Assembly (NCBI GenBank): GCA_030612505.1
Contig: JAUWNU010000010.1
Coordinates: 1-36,252 of the forward strand
DNA from: Methanomassiliicoccales archaeon
GTDB lineage: Archaea > Thermoplasmatota > Thermoplasmata > SG8-5
Direction of reading: 5' to 3'
Length of the DNA: 36,252 nt
Below, piece by piece: positions 1 through 8,741 of this stretch. Both the position numbers and the translations under genes were made by a program. Position 1 is the stretch's first letter. Each line of letters begins with the position of its first letter. The notes under the pieces are model-generated. The model was given only the letters and a program-made list of their open reading frames with translations. It had not been told where the DNA came from and did no database searches.

Positions 1-1
1 A

Positions 2-106
2 AAACACGTTTCGGATACAGAATTCGATGCCGTTCAAAAATTGGTCGAAAAAATGAAGTACAATCCAAAATCAATGCTCATAACATTAGGATGCTGGCTT
101 GGTTAG
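2..106 (+). CDS. C-terminal end of a truncated upstream CDS (hypothetical)
   Basis: Frame 2 reads KHVSDTEFDAVQKLVEKMKYNPKSMLITLGCWLG* from the window edge to TAG at 104-106; amphipathic composition looks coding. Confidence 0.35.
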   Translation, partial: KHVSDTEFDAVQKLVEKMKYNPKSMLITLGCWLG

Positions 107-160
107 ATTTCCAGTGGAGTGATTAGTTTTGCATCAAGGCCTAACGCTAATAAAGGGGCT

Positions 161-243
161 GTGTTTAGTTAATGTTAGAAGAGGGTCTATGCTTAATTAA
201 CGTTAAGAAAGGGTATATGCATGGTTATCGTTAATGAGGGTCT
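161..243 (+). repeat. Degenerate 27-28-nt tandem repeat, 3 units (copy A)
   Basis: Units gtgtttagttaatgttagaagagggtct / atgcttaattaacgttaagaaagggtat / atgcatggttatcgttaatgagggtct; reverse complement matches the array at 8591-8705. Confidence 0.75.
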
Positions 244-326
244 AGAAAGCTGGCTTTTGAAAAGCCAGCATCTTTCTATTTTCCAAGCCCTTTGGACCCA
301 AACATAATCCAAGCATATTTCAAACA

Positions 327-389
327 CCCTAGACCCAAGCCCCTTCTGCTTTCGAGCCGACTCGGAAGCAGCGTACCCTAGGCCCTGTA
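327..389 (+). repeat. Hairpin block paired with the 27-nt repeat array (copy A)
   Basis: ccctagacccaagccccttCTGCTTTCGAGccgaCTCGGAAGCAGcgtaccctag; a homologous block lies in inverted orientation at ~8484-8560. Confidence 0.65.
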
Positions 390-416
390 GCAATAGACAA
401 CTTGAAATAACCCCTT

Positions 417-1976
417 ATGATTCGGCGTCTTGTGAAAAAGCCAAGAATGAGAAGGTTCGGCATAGGCACCGGAACAAAGATTCAGCAGGCTAATTTGAGG
501 AAGCTGGCCAATAAGATGGCTAATGACCCTAAGATGCTGATTCCCAAATGCGAGAGCGAATGTTCCAAATGTGCCTTTGATAAGATACTGATAAAACTTC
601 AGAAGATAAACTCCATGAAATCCAATCCCATCGCCCTTAAAAAATTGGCAGGAAGCGGAAAGCAATTTGAAAGAGGTTATGCCTCAATGCTGATACTGGC
701 CTCCGAGACCACTCCTATAATGTTTGCTTCTGCCAAGCTTCCCAGTGGCGATGTCAGCTACACCGTGCGAGGTAAAGTGAAAAAAGAGACACTGATAGGG
801 TTTCAGCATTTTGATGATCCAATTCTGCGGCTTCTGGCTTACTCGGAAATTGCCCTGAAAAAAGGCATTCACCTATATTCATCTTCAGAGGGAATTACAT
901 GTTCTGGCCGAAACCCCAAATACCCGATAAAGTTACTTTCTGAAATCTTCAGAATCAGCGGATACTCCCTGAGAAAAAGCAAGGGAGATTATCAATGCGA
1001 ACACATGAACGAGCATGAAGGCCAAAGCCTGAATGTTCAAATATTATCCCTTGACCAGTCAGTAAAATTATGCAAATCATGCACTTCCAGAAAGGCAAAT
1101 CTCTATACCGAGCTAACAGGCAGGGTGCTGGCAAAGGATCCTGGTGCAGACATCAATATCATATTGGAGCATGATTTGAAATGTAAATCTGACGAATGTT
1201 CTTTATCTGGCTCAAATGTTAATACAAGAGAATTGCTTGGCCAGTACAAGGTTGGAACCATATCTGATAAGGAATTATTGGACAAGTATTCACAATTAGT
1301 GCGGGATTCACTGGCTAATCTTGGAAAGCCTATTTTTGTCCTGGGCAATGTATGCTATGAGGATGATTATCAGGCTTTTATCGATGCTTTAAATCCCTCG
1401 GAAATTGAGGAGCTGGCTCTCAAGCGAGTGCTGAAAGCGGCTTCTGAACCAATAGTTCTGGACACCGCAACACCAAATGCGGTGCTTTCCATATTCTGGG
1501 ATAAAATCGGAGCTAGTGCGATTTATGCAGTAATTGGCGACAAAGAACTAGCCAGGAAGATTTATCAAGAAAGCAGAGACTCTGGAAAAAAACCGGCCCA
1601 GATACTCCGGGACGCGAAAATTCAGGTAAAGAGCAAGAATGTGCTTGATGCCCTGCCAGATTTGAAGAATCTTGGAAAGCTGGGAAAGCATATTGATGAG
1701 GTTGCCAGGACCTACAAGGCCATGGGCAAGGAAGAAACTATTCGGCTAATTGATAAGACTGGCAAAGAGACTAAAATAAAAAGTATAAACTGCGGGTTTT
1801 TCAAGGCACTGGGTGCAATAAAAGGAAAAGAATGGCAGTTCAGCAAAGAGGAACTGGATTATGGAAATTATCTGTCTGACTTTGCAAAGGCCTTGCTGGA
1901 TTCCAAACCAGAAGATTATATAGATGCTGTTCAGAATTTGCTGACGGCATCTGGCTCTGATGAAAGTATATCTTGA
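417..1976 (+). CDS. Conserved-looking hypothetical protein with Cys-rich motifs (CESECSKC; CKSCTSRK; CKSDEC)
   Basis: 519-aa ORF with no competing frame of comparable quality; paired cysteines suggest metal binding; family not recognised. Confidence 0.65.
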   Translation: MIRRLVKKPRMRRFGIGTGTKIQQANLRKLANKMANDPKMLIPKCESECSKCAFDKILIKLQKINSMKSNPIALKKLAGSGKQFERGYASMLILASETTPIMFASAKLPSGDVSYTVRGKVKKETLIGFQHFDDPILRLLAYSEIALKKGIHLYSSSEGITCSGRNPKYPIKLLSEIFRISGYSLRKSKGDYQCEHMNEHEGQSLNVQILSLDQSVKLCKSCTSRKANLYTELTGRVLAKDPGADINIILEHDLKCKSDECSLSGSNVNTRELLGQYKVGTISDKELLDKYSQLVRDSLANLGKPIFVLGNVCYEDDYQAFIDALNPSEIEELALKRVLKAASEPIVLDTATPNAVLSIFWDKIGASAIYAVIGDKELARKIYQESRDSGKKPAQILRDAKIQVKSKNVLDALPDLKNLGKLGKHIDEVARTYKAMGKEETIRLIDKTGKETKIKSINCGFFKALGAIKGKEWQFSKEELDYGNYLSDFAKALLDSKPEDYIDAVQNLLTASGSDESIS

Positions 1977-2047
1977 AAACCAATCAATCAGTTAGCAGTA
2001 AACTTAATTAGTAGTATAATAATATATGAAATCAAGAGGTTAGTAAT

Positions 2048-2275
2048 ATGAAAGCTTACAATTACAAAGTAATACTGGAACCAGATGAAGATGGGGGTTA
2101 TGTAGTAATGTGCCCATCAATACCTGGCTGTTACAGCCAAGGTGAATCGGTTCAGGAAGCATTGGATAATATCAAAGAAGCCATTGAATTATGCTTGGAA
2201 GATATTATGGCTGATGGTGAAGAGATTCCAGACCCATCCAATTCACTAGTTGGCACCGTAATGGTGTCTGTATGA
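2048..2275 (+). CDS. hicB: HicB-family antitoxin
   Basis: MKAYNYKVILEPDEDGGYVVMCPSIPGCYSQGESVQEALDNIKEAIELCLED is a typical HicB partial RNase H fold sequence; overlaps a HicA gene. Confidence 0.9.
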   Translation: MKAYNYKVILEPDEDGGYVVMCPSIPGCYSQGESVQEALDNIKEAIELCLEDIMADGEEIPDPSNSLVGTVMVSV

Positions 2276-2502
2276 GCATTAAATTACCTGTAATTTCTGG
2301 TAAAGATGTAATTAAGGCACTCAATAAAGTTGGATATGAAGTTGTTCGCCAGAAAGGGAGCCATGTACGATTGAAAGCGATTTATGAACCTGGCCGTAAA
2401 CCACTAACAGTTCCGTTACATAACCCGATTAAGCGAGGACTATTAAGACATATCATTAAAGATGCAAATTTATCCGTTGAAGAGTTTGTGAAACTTCTGT
2501 AG
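2272..2502 (+). CDS. hicA: HicA-family mRNA interferase toxin
   Basis: GKDVIKALNKVGYEVVRQKGSHVRLK...LTVPLHNPIKRGLLRHIIKDANLSVEEF; HicA dsRBD-like fold with the GSH catalytic motif; ATGA overlap with hicB. Confidence 0.92.
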   Translation: MSIKLPVISGKDVIKALNKVGYEVVRQKGSHVRLKAIYEPGRKPLTVPLHNPIKRGLLRHIIKDANLSVEEFVKLL

Positions 2503-2531
2503 TCCAGATTTCTTACTGCCACACATAGCTG

Positions 2532-2562
2532 AACGCCAGGTTCTTTAGGGCCTGGTAGTTTA
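2532..2562 (+). repeat. IS200/IS605-end-like hairpin remnant
   Basis: aacgccaggttctttagggcctggtagttta, near-identical to aacgccagttcctttaggggctggtagttta at 23764; resembles IS200/IS605 terminal hairpins. Confidence 0.5.
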
Positions 2563-2571
2563 CTGCTAATA

Positions 2572-2943
2572 TTAACATTCATCCTTTTCTTCTGGAGAAT
2601 CTTCAACCTCAAACACTGAAATCAATTTTCGAATATCCATCTCAATAGCCTGGATATCGTCTATATTTGGCTGCGTTTCCTGGGATATGTCCAGCTCATC
2701 GAATATCAGATTTTTCGGGTACAGATGTTTGGCTATCTGGACCAGCCGCCAGTATTCCTTAAAAATTGGATGAACATGAGAATGTTTTTCCCGTTTGCCA
2801 GACCAGTAATCGTCGCATTCGAAGAGAAGGGCAACAAACCGCGCATGCAATTTTTTCCTCTCCTGGTCCTTGTTGCGGCTCCGGCGCTTGACGCAGGGTA
2901 TTTTTGGCGCAATGTCTGGCTGTGGTTTCTTTTTGGGTGGCAT
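2572..2943 (-). CDS. Hypothetical protein
   Basis: 123-aa ORF with a charged N-terminus and conserved-looking DDYWSGKREKHSHVHPIFKEYWRLVQIAKHLYP. Confidence 0.5.
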   Translation of the reverse strand: MPPKKKPQPDIAPKIPCVKRRSRNKDQERKKLHARFVALLFECDDYWSGKREKHSHVHPIFKEYWRLVQIAKHLYPKNLIFDELDISQETQPNIDDIQAIEMDIRKLISVFEVEDSPEEKDEC

Positions 2944-2978
2944 AGACCTGAATAGATTTTCGGGATTAAGAATGTTTC

Positions 2979-4013
2979 CTATCCCAACTTATACCGCAAA
3001 ATCGCCCCAATACTTCCCAATGCATCCAGCTGTTTTCCTGCATCATGATGTTCGCTAACTACCACGAGATTTGCGCCGAGCTTGCTGGCCTCTTCCATAA
3101 TTTTCTCAAAAATTCGTTCTCTAGCTGAGTTACTGGTCACCAAAAGAGTCTCAACAGCATTGGCATTTATGGCGTTCTGCACATCTGCCTTTCCGTATGC
3201 GAATAATCCATTTTTGCCAATCTCGGCCAGCAATTGCTCCACAAGCCGGGTTTCCAGGCCCACCCGGGAATCCTCCAAAATCTTCGAGCCTATTCCCATC
3301 TTTAAAATTTCTTGCACGCCAGCCATTCCTGTCTGGCCGCTGGAAACTACCTGTGCTTCATCGAAGAATTTTGAATACTTATCCCGACCATATTTGGATA
3401 ACCCTTCCTTGGCGAATCCCGGTCCTAAAATTATCAGCGGTCCCGGGGCACTGGCCTTGAATATTCCGATAATTTCTTCAAAGTATTCATCAGGCCTTTT
3501 CGCCTTTGTTGAATAGAATTTTCCTGACTTGCCGGAAACAACGCTGGCTATGAATTTTATTCCGTACTCCCGGAGCTGGGCAACTATTGCCTCTTCATCA
3601 TCAATGGCAATAAAAGTTACTAAAGGCCGTTCCATGGTTTTCTCGGCGCGGTCCAGAACATCCATCTGATGTGCTGACCAGACCTTCTGGATTGTCATAT
3701 TTTCATCAACAGTTATGTTCAAAGTGTGATACGAACCAATATCCTGCGGGCCGTCCTCGATTGTCCCGTGTACCCTGAGCCAGTCAGCAAATTCATGAAA
3801 TTCCACTTTCTCCACACGAATGCTAAGCCGCATCTTTTTCTTCTCTCCGCGCTCGGCCCGGACAGCGTCGGCTCTGGCTTCCTCTCTACGAGTGGTTAAT
3901 GCGAAAACCAGGTCACCTGGCTCAATGATATTGTACAAGTGCCATAGATCATCAAGAGTTTGCACTCTAAGTTTAATCTGGCCAGTCTTGTAGTCCTTGT
4001 GGTTTATTCTCAC
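2979..4013 (-). CDS. pelA: Pelota (Dom34) mRNA surveillance / ribosome rescue factor
   Basis: MRINHKDYKTGQIKLRVQTLDDLWHLYNIIEPGDLVFALTTRREE and the following eRF1-like domains are typical of archaeal Pelota. Confidence 0.93.
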   Translation of the reverse strand: MRINHKDYKTGQIKLRVQTLDDLWHLYNIIEPGDLVFALTTRREEARADAVRAERGEKKKMRLSIRVEKVEFHEFADWLRVHGTIEDGPQDIGSYHTLNITVDENMTIQKVWSAHQMDVLDRAEKTMERPLVTFIAIDDEEAIVAQLREYGIKFIASVVSGKSGKFYSTKAKRPDEYFEEIIGIFKASAPGPLIILGPGFAKEGLSKYGRDKYSKFFDEAQVVSSGQTGMAGVQEILKMGIGSKILEDSRVGLETRLVEQLLAEIGKNGLFAYGKADVQNAINANAVETLLVTSNSARERIFEKIMEEASKLGANLVVVSEHHDAGKQLDALGSIGAILRYKLG

Positions 4014-4065
4014 GAGAGTACCTCAACTCTACCAATTGCATGACGTATATGGTTTTATCTATTGT

Positions 4066-4185
4066 TCAGCCCATAACGATCCCATAGAGAATAAACAGAG
4101 CTATTGATGCAGCCAGAGAAAAATATTTCACCGCACTCATCCTTTTCTGGTTCTCAGTTATATCGGATTCTATCCAGTCATTCAT
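4066..4185 (-). CDS. Small single-TM protein
   Basis: MNDWIESDITENQKRMSAVKYFSLAASIALFILYGIVMG; start moved to the internal ATG. Confidence 0.4.
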   Translation of the reverse strand: MNDWIESDITENQKRMSAVKYFSLAASIALFILYGIVMG

Positions 4186-4291
4186 TTTATCCCATCCTAG
4201 ACACAAACCCGTAGCTTGAGCTTGTGTCCCATCCAAGGAGGTATATATATTCATTTATATAAAAACATTTTGTATAGATAGCCAGAGAAAA

Positions 4292-4347
4292 TGAGGGCTC
4301 CCCAAAACTAAAGCATTGGGGTATCCTATCAGATACCTAGGAGCCCT
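4292..4347. repeat. Palindromic element (nested hairpins), IS200/IS605-end-like or ncRNA
   Basis: AGGGCTCC...GGAGCCCT outer stem enclosing CCCCAA..TTGGGG and GTATCctatcaGATAC hairpins; the 14-mer TGAGGGCTCCCCAA recurs inverted at 6517-6530. Confidence 0.5.
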
Positions 4348-4387
4348 TATAAGATAAAATTCAATTAGTTAATTAAATAGAATATAC

Positions 4388-4460
4388 GCCCGGACCGAGA
4401 TTCGAACTCGGGTCAAAAGCTCCGCAAGCTCTCAGGATATCCTAGCTACCCTATCCGGGC
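4388..4460 (-). tRNA. tRNA-Arg (anticodon GCG)
   Basis: Minus strand GCCCGGATAGGGTAGC...AGAGC-TTGCGGA-GCTTT...CCGAGTTCGAATCTCGGTCCGGGC; cloverleaf with 7-bp acceptor and canonical T-loop TTCGAAT. Confidence 0.9.
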
Positions 4461-4483
4461 ATATGGGGGCTCCACACGCTAAA

Positions 4484-4612
4484 GCATGAAGGAGTCCTTA
4501 TTAAACACGCGTGTTGAGGAAACTTGTTTCCCGATATTAGACTGAGTCACGTTAGTGATTCAGGCGTGGCGCTTGTTTAATAAACTAAGCCTGGATAGGT
4601 TCCTTCATTTAA
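4484..4612 (+). ncRNA. Candidate structured RNA (three-way junction), unknown family
   Basis: Outer ATGAAGGA(4486-4493)/TCCTTCAT(4601-4608), middle TTATTAAACA(4498-4507)/TGTTTAATAA(4574-4583), two inner hairpins GGAAACttGTTTCC and CTGAGTCACgttaGTGATTCAG (one G-U). Confidence 0.4.
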
Positions 4613-4710
4613 GATTTTTGGGTTTTAAATTATCTCTATTTAATCCTTATTACCCCCCATATATAACTATTTGGTAAAGTATATAAGAAGCTGGCACTTT
4701 ACAGTATATT

Positions 4711-6420
4711 GTGGCCGGGATGGATAAATGTCCTGTTTGCGGAAGCAAAATAGGCGAAGGCGCAGAAGCTTGCAGTGTTTGTGGAACAGCATTTGATGAG
4801 ATTCCGTCAAAATGTCCTTTATGTGATGCTGAAGTGGATGAATCAGTTACAGAATGTCCTAAATGTGGGGCTGAAATGAATGAAAGCCAAAAATCGGTAC
4901 CAGACACAGACATTGATGAGGTCGAGATTGCTGAAATGCCAAGTGAGGAAGACAAGGAAACTGCCGAACTCATAGCAACCGATGTTTTTGTAGATGTTGA
5001 GCTGGAGGAGCTTGTGAAACTATCTGATGTTGGTCCTCTGAAGGCAAAAATACTCTATGATGCTGGATTCAAAGACCTTCGAACGCTCAAGCGGGCCAGT
5101 GTTGTGGAATTGATGAATATCCGCGGCATTGGAAGAAAAGCTGCTGGCGAGATCAAGACAGCTCTTAGGGAATCAAGTCTCGAGGAAATTAGAGAGACAG
5201 AAATAACCAAGGAAACTGTGGAATCTGAATACCAGTGCCCGCTTTGCGGGACCATTGTGAGTGCATATGAAACCTCATGTTATGAATGCGGTTGCATTTT
5301 CGAACCTGGTGGTGTTGATGATGAGGATTCTGATAGACTGGCACTTTCATATTATGATAGCAAACTTTTGCGAAGTCCTGATAACAAGGACTTATGGTAT
5401 GCCAGAGGAGCTACATTGGTCAAGATTGAAGAATATGAACAAGCATTGAATTCATTTAACCGGGCACTGGAGCTGGACAAGACATTTCAGGCAGCCTGGA
5501 TGTCCAAGGCAGAGGTATACAATAAGCTTGGCGACTCAACTAAGGCTGCGGAATGTTATAGTCACATTATTACAAGCACTTCTGCTGGATTAGCAATTGG
5601 CGGTGAAGATGAGGATGATGAGTTTGAGGATGAACTGAAATTGGATAAGCCAGCTGAAGAACATGAGCCAGAACCAGCAGAGGAACTGGAAGAAGAGGAA
5701 CCAGATTCGGTTGAGGAAGAGATTATTGTTGAAGAGCCGAAACCAGAACCAGAGGATTCACCAGAAGATGAATTGCCAGAACTTACAACTCAGCCTGAAG
5801 TCCCAGACACTGAGGCCGAGTTGGTTGAAGAGCCAGTGATTGAACAAGATACGGAAATTGTTGAAGAACCAGAGCCAGAACCAATTGAAGAGCCGGAGCC
5901 AGAGCCTGAGATTGATGGCCCCGAAGTAACGAAGCCCCACTCATTTGATGAAATATCTCCCAGCGGTATTAGTATTGATATGGATTATACCAGACCGGAA
6001 CCTGAGAAGCCGGACCTGGAAAACATGACTGATACTGAGATGAAAAAGTATCTTTCCAAGAGAGCTTCACATGTTAAGCCATACCTGGCACTGGCAAGAG
6101 CACTTGATGTAGATATCAATCACGCTAAACGATTAATTGCAAAGGCTGTTGCAGAGAGCAAGAAAGGTAATTTGAAAATAGCAATCGAGATAATCAATGA
6201 GGGTATTGAGTTTGCTGAAACCGGATTCCACAAAAAGGTGGCTGAGGACATAGATAGCATGGCCATCCTCATAAGGGACCTGAAAATGACTGGCATTGAT
6301 GTGTCTGGTGCAGTTGAACTTATCACAGAAACAAAAAAGATGCTTGAGGATGGTAAAATCATCGAGGCTGTGGAGAGTCTGCAAAAGTGCCTGGAACATG
6401 TTGAATCTATTACGACGTAA
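4711..6420 (+). CDS. Zinc-ribbon / helix-hairpin-helix / TPR multidomain protein with acidic Pro-Glu linker
   Basis: Repeated CPxCG zinc-ribbon motifs, HhH segment (LSDVGPLKAKILYDAGFKDLRTLKRASVVELMNIRGIGRKAAGEIK), TPR-like helices, EPEPEP-rich linker; GTG 4711 or ATG 4720 start. Confidence 0.8.
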   Translation: MAGMDKCPVCGSKIGEGAEACSVCGTAFDEIPSKCPLCDAEVDESVTECPKCGAEMNESQKSVPDTDIDEVEIAEMPSEEDKETAELIATDVFVDVELEELVKLSDVGPLKAKILYDAGFKDLRTLKRASVVELMNIRGIGRKAAGEIKTALRESSLEEIRETEITKETVESEYQCPLCGTIVSAYETSCYECGCIFEPGGVDDEDSDRLALSYYDSKLLRSPDNKDLWYARGATLVKIEEYEQALNSFNRALELDKTFQAAWMSKAEVYNKLGDSTKAAECYSHIITSTSAGLAIGGEDEDDEFEDELKLDKPAEEHEPEPAEELEEEEPDSVEEEIIVEEPKPEPEDSPEDELPELTTQPEVPDTEAELVEEPVIEQDTEIVEEPEPEPIEEPEPEPEIDGPEVTKPHSFDEISPSGISIDMDYTRPEPEKPDLENMTDTEMKKYLSKRASHVKPYLALARALDVDINHAKRLIAKAVAESKKGNLKIAIEIINEGIEFAETGFHKKVAEDIDSMAILIRDLKMTGIDVSGAVELITETKKMLEDGKIIEAVESLQKCLEHVESITT

Positions 6421-6473
6421 ACTATCAGGCCATAAATGACCTATTTTCACTGAACATGTCCGAGCAGGATGCC

Positions 6474-6503
6474 ACTGCTTTCGGGCGTTAACCCGAAAGC
6501 AGT
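6474..6503. terminator. Bidirectional hairpin between convergent genes
   Basis: ACTGCTTTCGGG-cgttaa-CCCGAAAGCAGT perfect 12-bp stem between ORFs ending at 6420(+) and 6531(-). Confidence 0.5.
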
Positions 6504-6504
6504 C

Positions 6505-6530
6505 CACCCTTTAGGGTTGGGGAGCCCTCA
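6505..6530. repeat. IS200/IS605-end-like palindromic remnant
   Basis: ACCCTTTAGGGT hairpin followed by TTGGGGAGCCCTCA, the exact reverse complement of 4292-4305. Confidence 0.4.
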
Positions 6531-8438
6531 CTAAGGGGATTTTATTAGTCTTATATCACCTGGTGGCAGAATCCTATCAATTTCTTCGATGGGAACATTG
6601 TATTTATCTGATAGTTTTTTGGAAAAAGCATTTGATTTTTCATCGCCTGGTTCTATAATATAATATTCAGACGTCAGGGCTGCTAATGCGGATTCCGGGC
6701 CGCACATAATCTTCTCAGCACCCTGAATTAGAACCTTTCCAATGGCCAGTCTTAGATCTAATTTCTTAGAATAATTTCGCTTTCCCCGAATGACGAATGC
6801 TCCCCTGGCAAGAAATTCCCCTGGTTGAGGGGTTTTTGAAACCTGGTCTGGCTTCACCCAGTATGCGCTTCCTGAGGCAATCTTGCCTTTCCAGGCCTTT
6901 GAGAATGATACTGCGAAAATGCAGGCTTCATGAAGTGTCTGTTCATGATCCTGGCTTACTTCCTTGATAACTACACTTGGAGCGCCGCTCATGTCCGCAT
7001 GCGCATAGAAATCTCCATCTTTTAAATGTTTTTTAACAACATGGTCATTTGTCCTGGCATCCCTGCCTGCCACAACCATATGCCCCTGGCTGCTCTGAAA
7101 CCAGCGGAACTTGTCGAACCAGAATCTTTTGGTCTGCTTCTTATTGCCGGATTCATGCTTATCAGCACTTACTTTCTCTGCGCCTTTGAGTAGTTTTCTA
7201 GTATCCCCAACAGCAATGCTAGCTCCCTGAAGTTTATGCTTTGCCTTCTTTGATTTCTCATAGAATATAGAGGCATTGTCATTGAGGTTCAGCCTGACAT
7301 TTAAATTAGCTTCCACGCCATGAGCCAGTATAACAGTCAACATGCCTTCATCCGGGTTAAAATCAGCCACATCATCCATCTCCAAAATGCTGGTTCTTGC
7401 AGCCTGCCAGTTTCCGCCTTCTAATATTTTATTCACATTGTTCAGCAGGCCATCCAGAATTCCATAATTGGCGTAAATTAAATCACCAATTTCTTGAAAT
7501 TCCTTTGCCTGAATTTCCATTTTTCCAATGGCCTCCAGCTGATGTGCCAGCTGCCTTTCCAGCTGTAATTGCCGTTGGCTTTTCTGTGGCCCTTCCTCAA
7601 CCATGTTTTCTGGAAGGTTAGCAAAATACTCTTTTATTGCCAGGCTATAATGTTCATACTTCTTTTTATCAAGACCTGCATGCATTGAAAGCTCAAATGG
7701 TAAAACGTCAAATTGAATATTATCATCATCAAAAATTATCTGCGGTTGAGTATCGCCCAGCATATCCTTGAAGGTCTGGATTATCTCATGAATTTCTAGA
7801 TATTCCTCATGAGAAAGCTCTGTTGTTTTATCCTTTTTATCCCGGGCCAGGCTATGGCAAATCTCCTCTGCATATGCGCCGCCAAGGTTCAGGTCCATGG
7901 CCAAACATCTTACCAAATCCTTTTTTGAGTTTTTGAGGATATTGACTATTTCTTCCTGGCTAAAGGAGAAAGGGTTCGCACTTTCCGGGGGAAACTGATA
8001 ATCATAGCCCCTCTTGACCTCCCTTGCCCGCCATGACTTGGATGTAAGAGGCTGGATAATTTTATTTTTTTCAATCAATATTAAATTGCCGCCACCGAAC
8101 ATTTCAGCTATTAATTTCACATCATCCTGAAGCTCGAATACGACGATTCTATCAAATTCATGCTGGGTTATGGATTTGATAGCTTTTCCGGACATATACT
8201 TTCTCAGCAGCATGGCGAAAGTTGGCGGTACCACACTTTCTGAAGTTCGGAAGCTATGATCCAGCCACATTGACTGTCCCAGTCTGATGCTGATGGTCTT
8301 TTTCACTCCTATGCCAGTGAGTCTGATGAACAAATCATCATAACCCTTGAGGAATATCTTTTCAACCCTGAGGTCTAAGCATTGCTGAAACTCGCTGACC
8401 AAAGCGGCAATGTCAAAGCTGGATAGCTGGGATTTCAT
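6531..8438 (-). CDS. rqcH: Rqc2/NEMF/RqcH homolog (NFACT family) ribosome quality control protein
   Basis: NFACT-N-like N-terminus, coiled coil, and NFACT-R KRFWFDKFRWFQSSQGHMVVAGRDARTNDHVVKKHLKDGDFYAHADMSGAPSVVIK. Confidence 0.9.
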   Translation of the reverse strand: MKSQLSSFDIAALVSEFQQCLDLRVEKIFLKGYDDLFIRLTGIGVKKTISIRLGQSMWLDHSFRTSESVVPPTFAMLLRKYMSGKAIKSITQHEFDRIVVFELQDDVKLIAEMFGGGNLILIEKNKIIQPLTSKSWRAREVKRGYDYQFPPESANPFSFSQEEIVNILKNSKKDLVRCLAMDLNLGGAYAEEICHSLARDKKDKTTELSHEEYLEIHEIIQTFKDMLGDTQPQIIFDDDNIQFDVLPFELSMHAGLDKKKYEHYSLAIKEYFANLPENMVEEGPQKSQRQLQLERQLAHQLEAIGKMEIQAKEFQEIGDLIYANYGILDGLLNNVNKILEGGNWQAARTSILEMDDVADFNPDEGMLTVILAHGVEANLNVRLNLNDNASIFYEKSKKAKHKLQGASIAVGDTRKLLKGAEKVSADKHESGNKKQTKRFWFDKFRWFQSSQGHMVVAGRDARTNDHVVKKHLKDGDFYAHADMSGAPSVVIKEVSQDHEQTLHEACIFAVSFSKAWKGKIASGSAYWVKPDQVSKTPQPGEFLARGAFVIRGKRNYSKKLDLRLAIGKVLIQGAEKIMCGPESALAALTSEYYIIEPGDEKSNAFSKKLSDKYNVPIEEIDRILPPGDIRLIKSP

Positions 8439-8483
8439 GGATTGGCATTTAGCCTCTAGTAAATAAAAGTGATTATCGGCAGG

Positions 8484-8560
8484 GTCTAGGGTACTTAGAA
8501 TACGTTAGGGGCTAGGGTTCGCTACTTTCGAATTGCCTCGAAAGCAGAAGGGGCTAGGGA
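8484..8560 (-). repeat. Hairpin block paired with the 27-nt repeat array (copy B, inverted)
   Basis: Minus strand CCCTAGCCCCTTCTGCTTTCGAggcaatTCGAAAGTAGCGAACCCTAG, homologous to 327-389. Confidence 0.65.
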
Positions 8561-8590
8561 AAATTAATGAGGCCGGTGAGCCAAATAACT

Positions 8591-8705
8591 AGACCCTCTC
8601 TAACGATAACCAAACACAGACCCTTACTAACGATAACCAAACACAGACCCTTACTAACGATAACCAAACAAAGACCCTCAATAACAATAACCAAACACAG
8701 ACCCT
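8591..8705 (-). repeat. 27-nt tandem repeat, 4 units plus a partial (copy B)
   Basis: Consecutive units agacccttactaacgataaccaaacac at 8591, 8618, 8645, 8672, then agaccct; no spacers. Confidence 0.9.
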
Positions 8706-8741
8706 AGAAATCATTATTAGCTGGCTTGCTGATAATGATTC

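Noticed and set aside
4484-4612. 5S rRNA
   Set aside because: Length and two-arm structure are suggestive, but the conserved archaeal 5S sequence motifs (e.g. CCGAAC-type loop) are absent.
5650-5930. Minus-strand ORF MGLRYFGAINLRLWLRLFNWFWLWFF
   Set aside because: Antisense of the EPEPEP linker; an artefact of the repetitive acidic coding sequence.
8591-8705. CRISPR array
   Set aside because: Repeat units of 27 nt are directly contiguous with no unique spacers and no cas genes; this is a tandem repeat.
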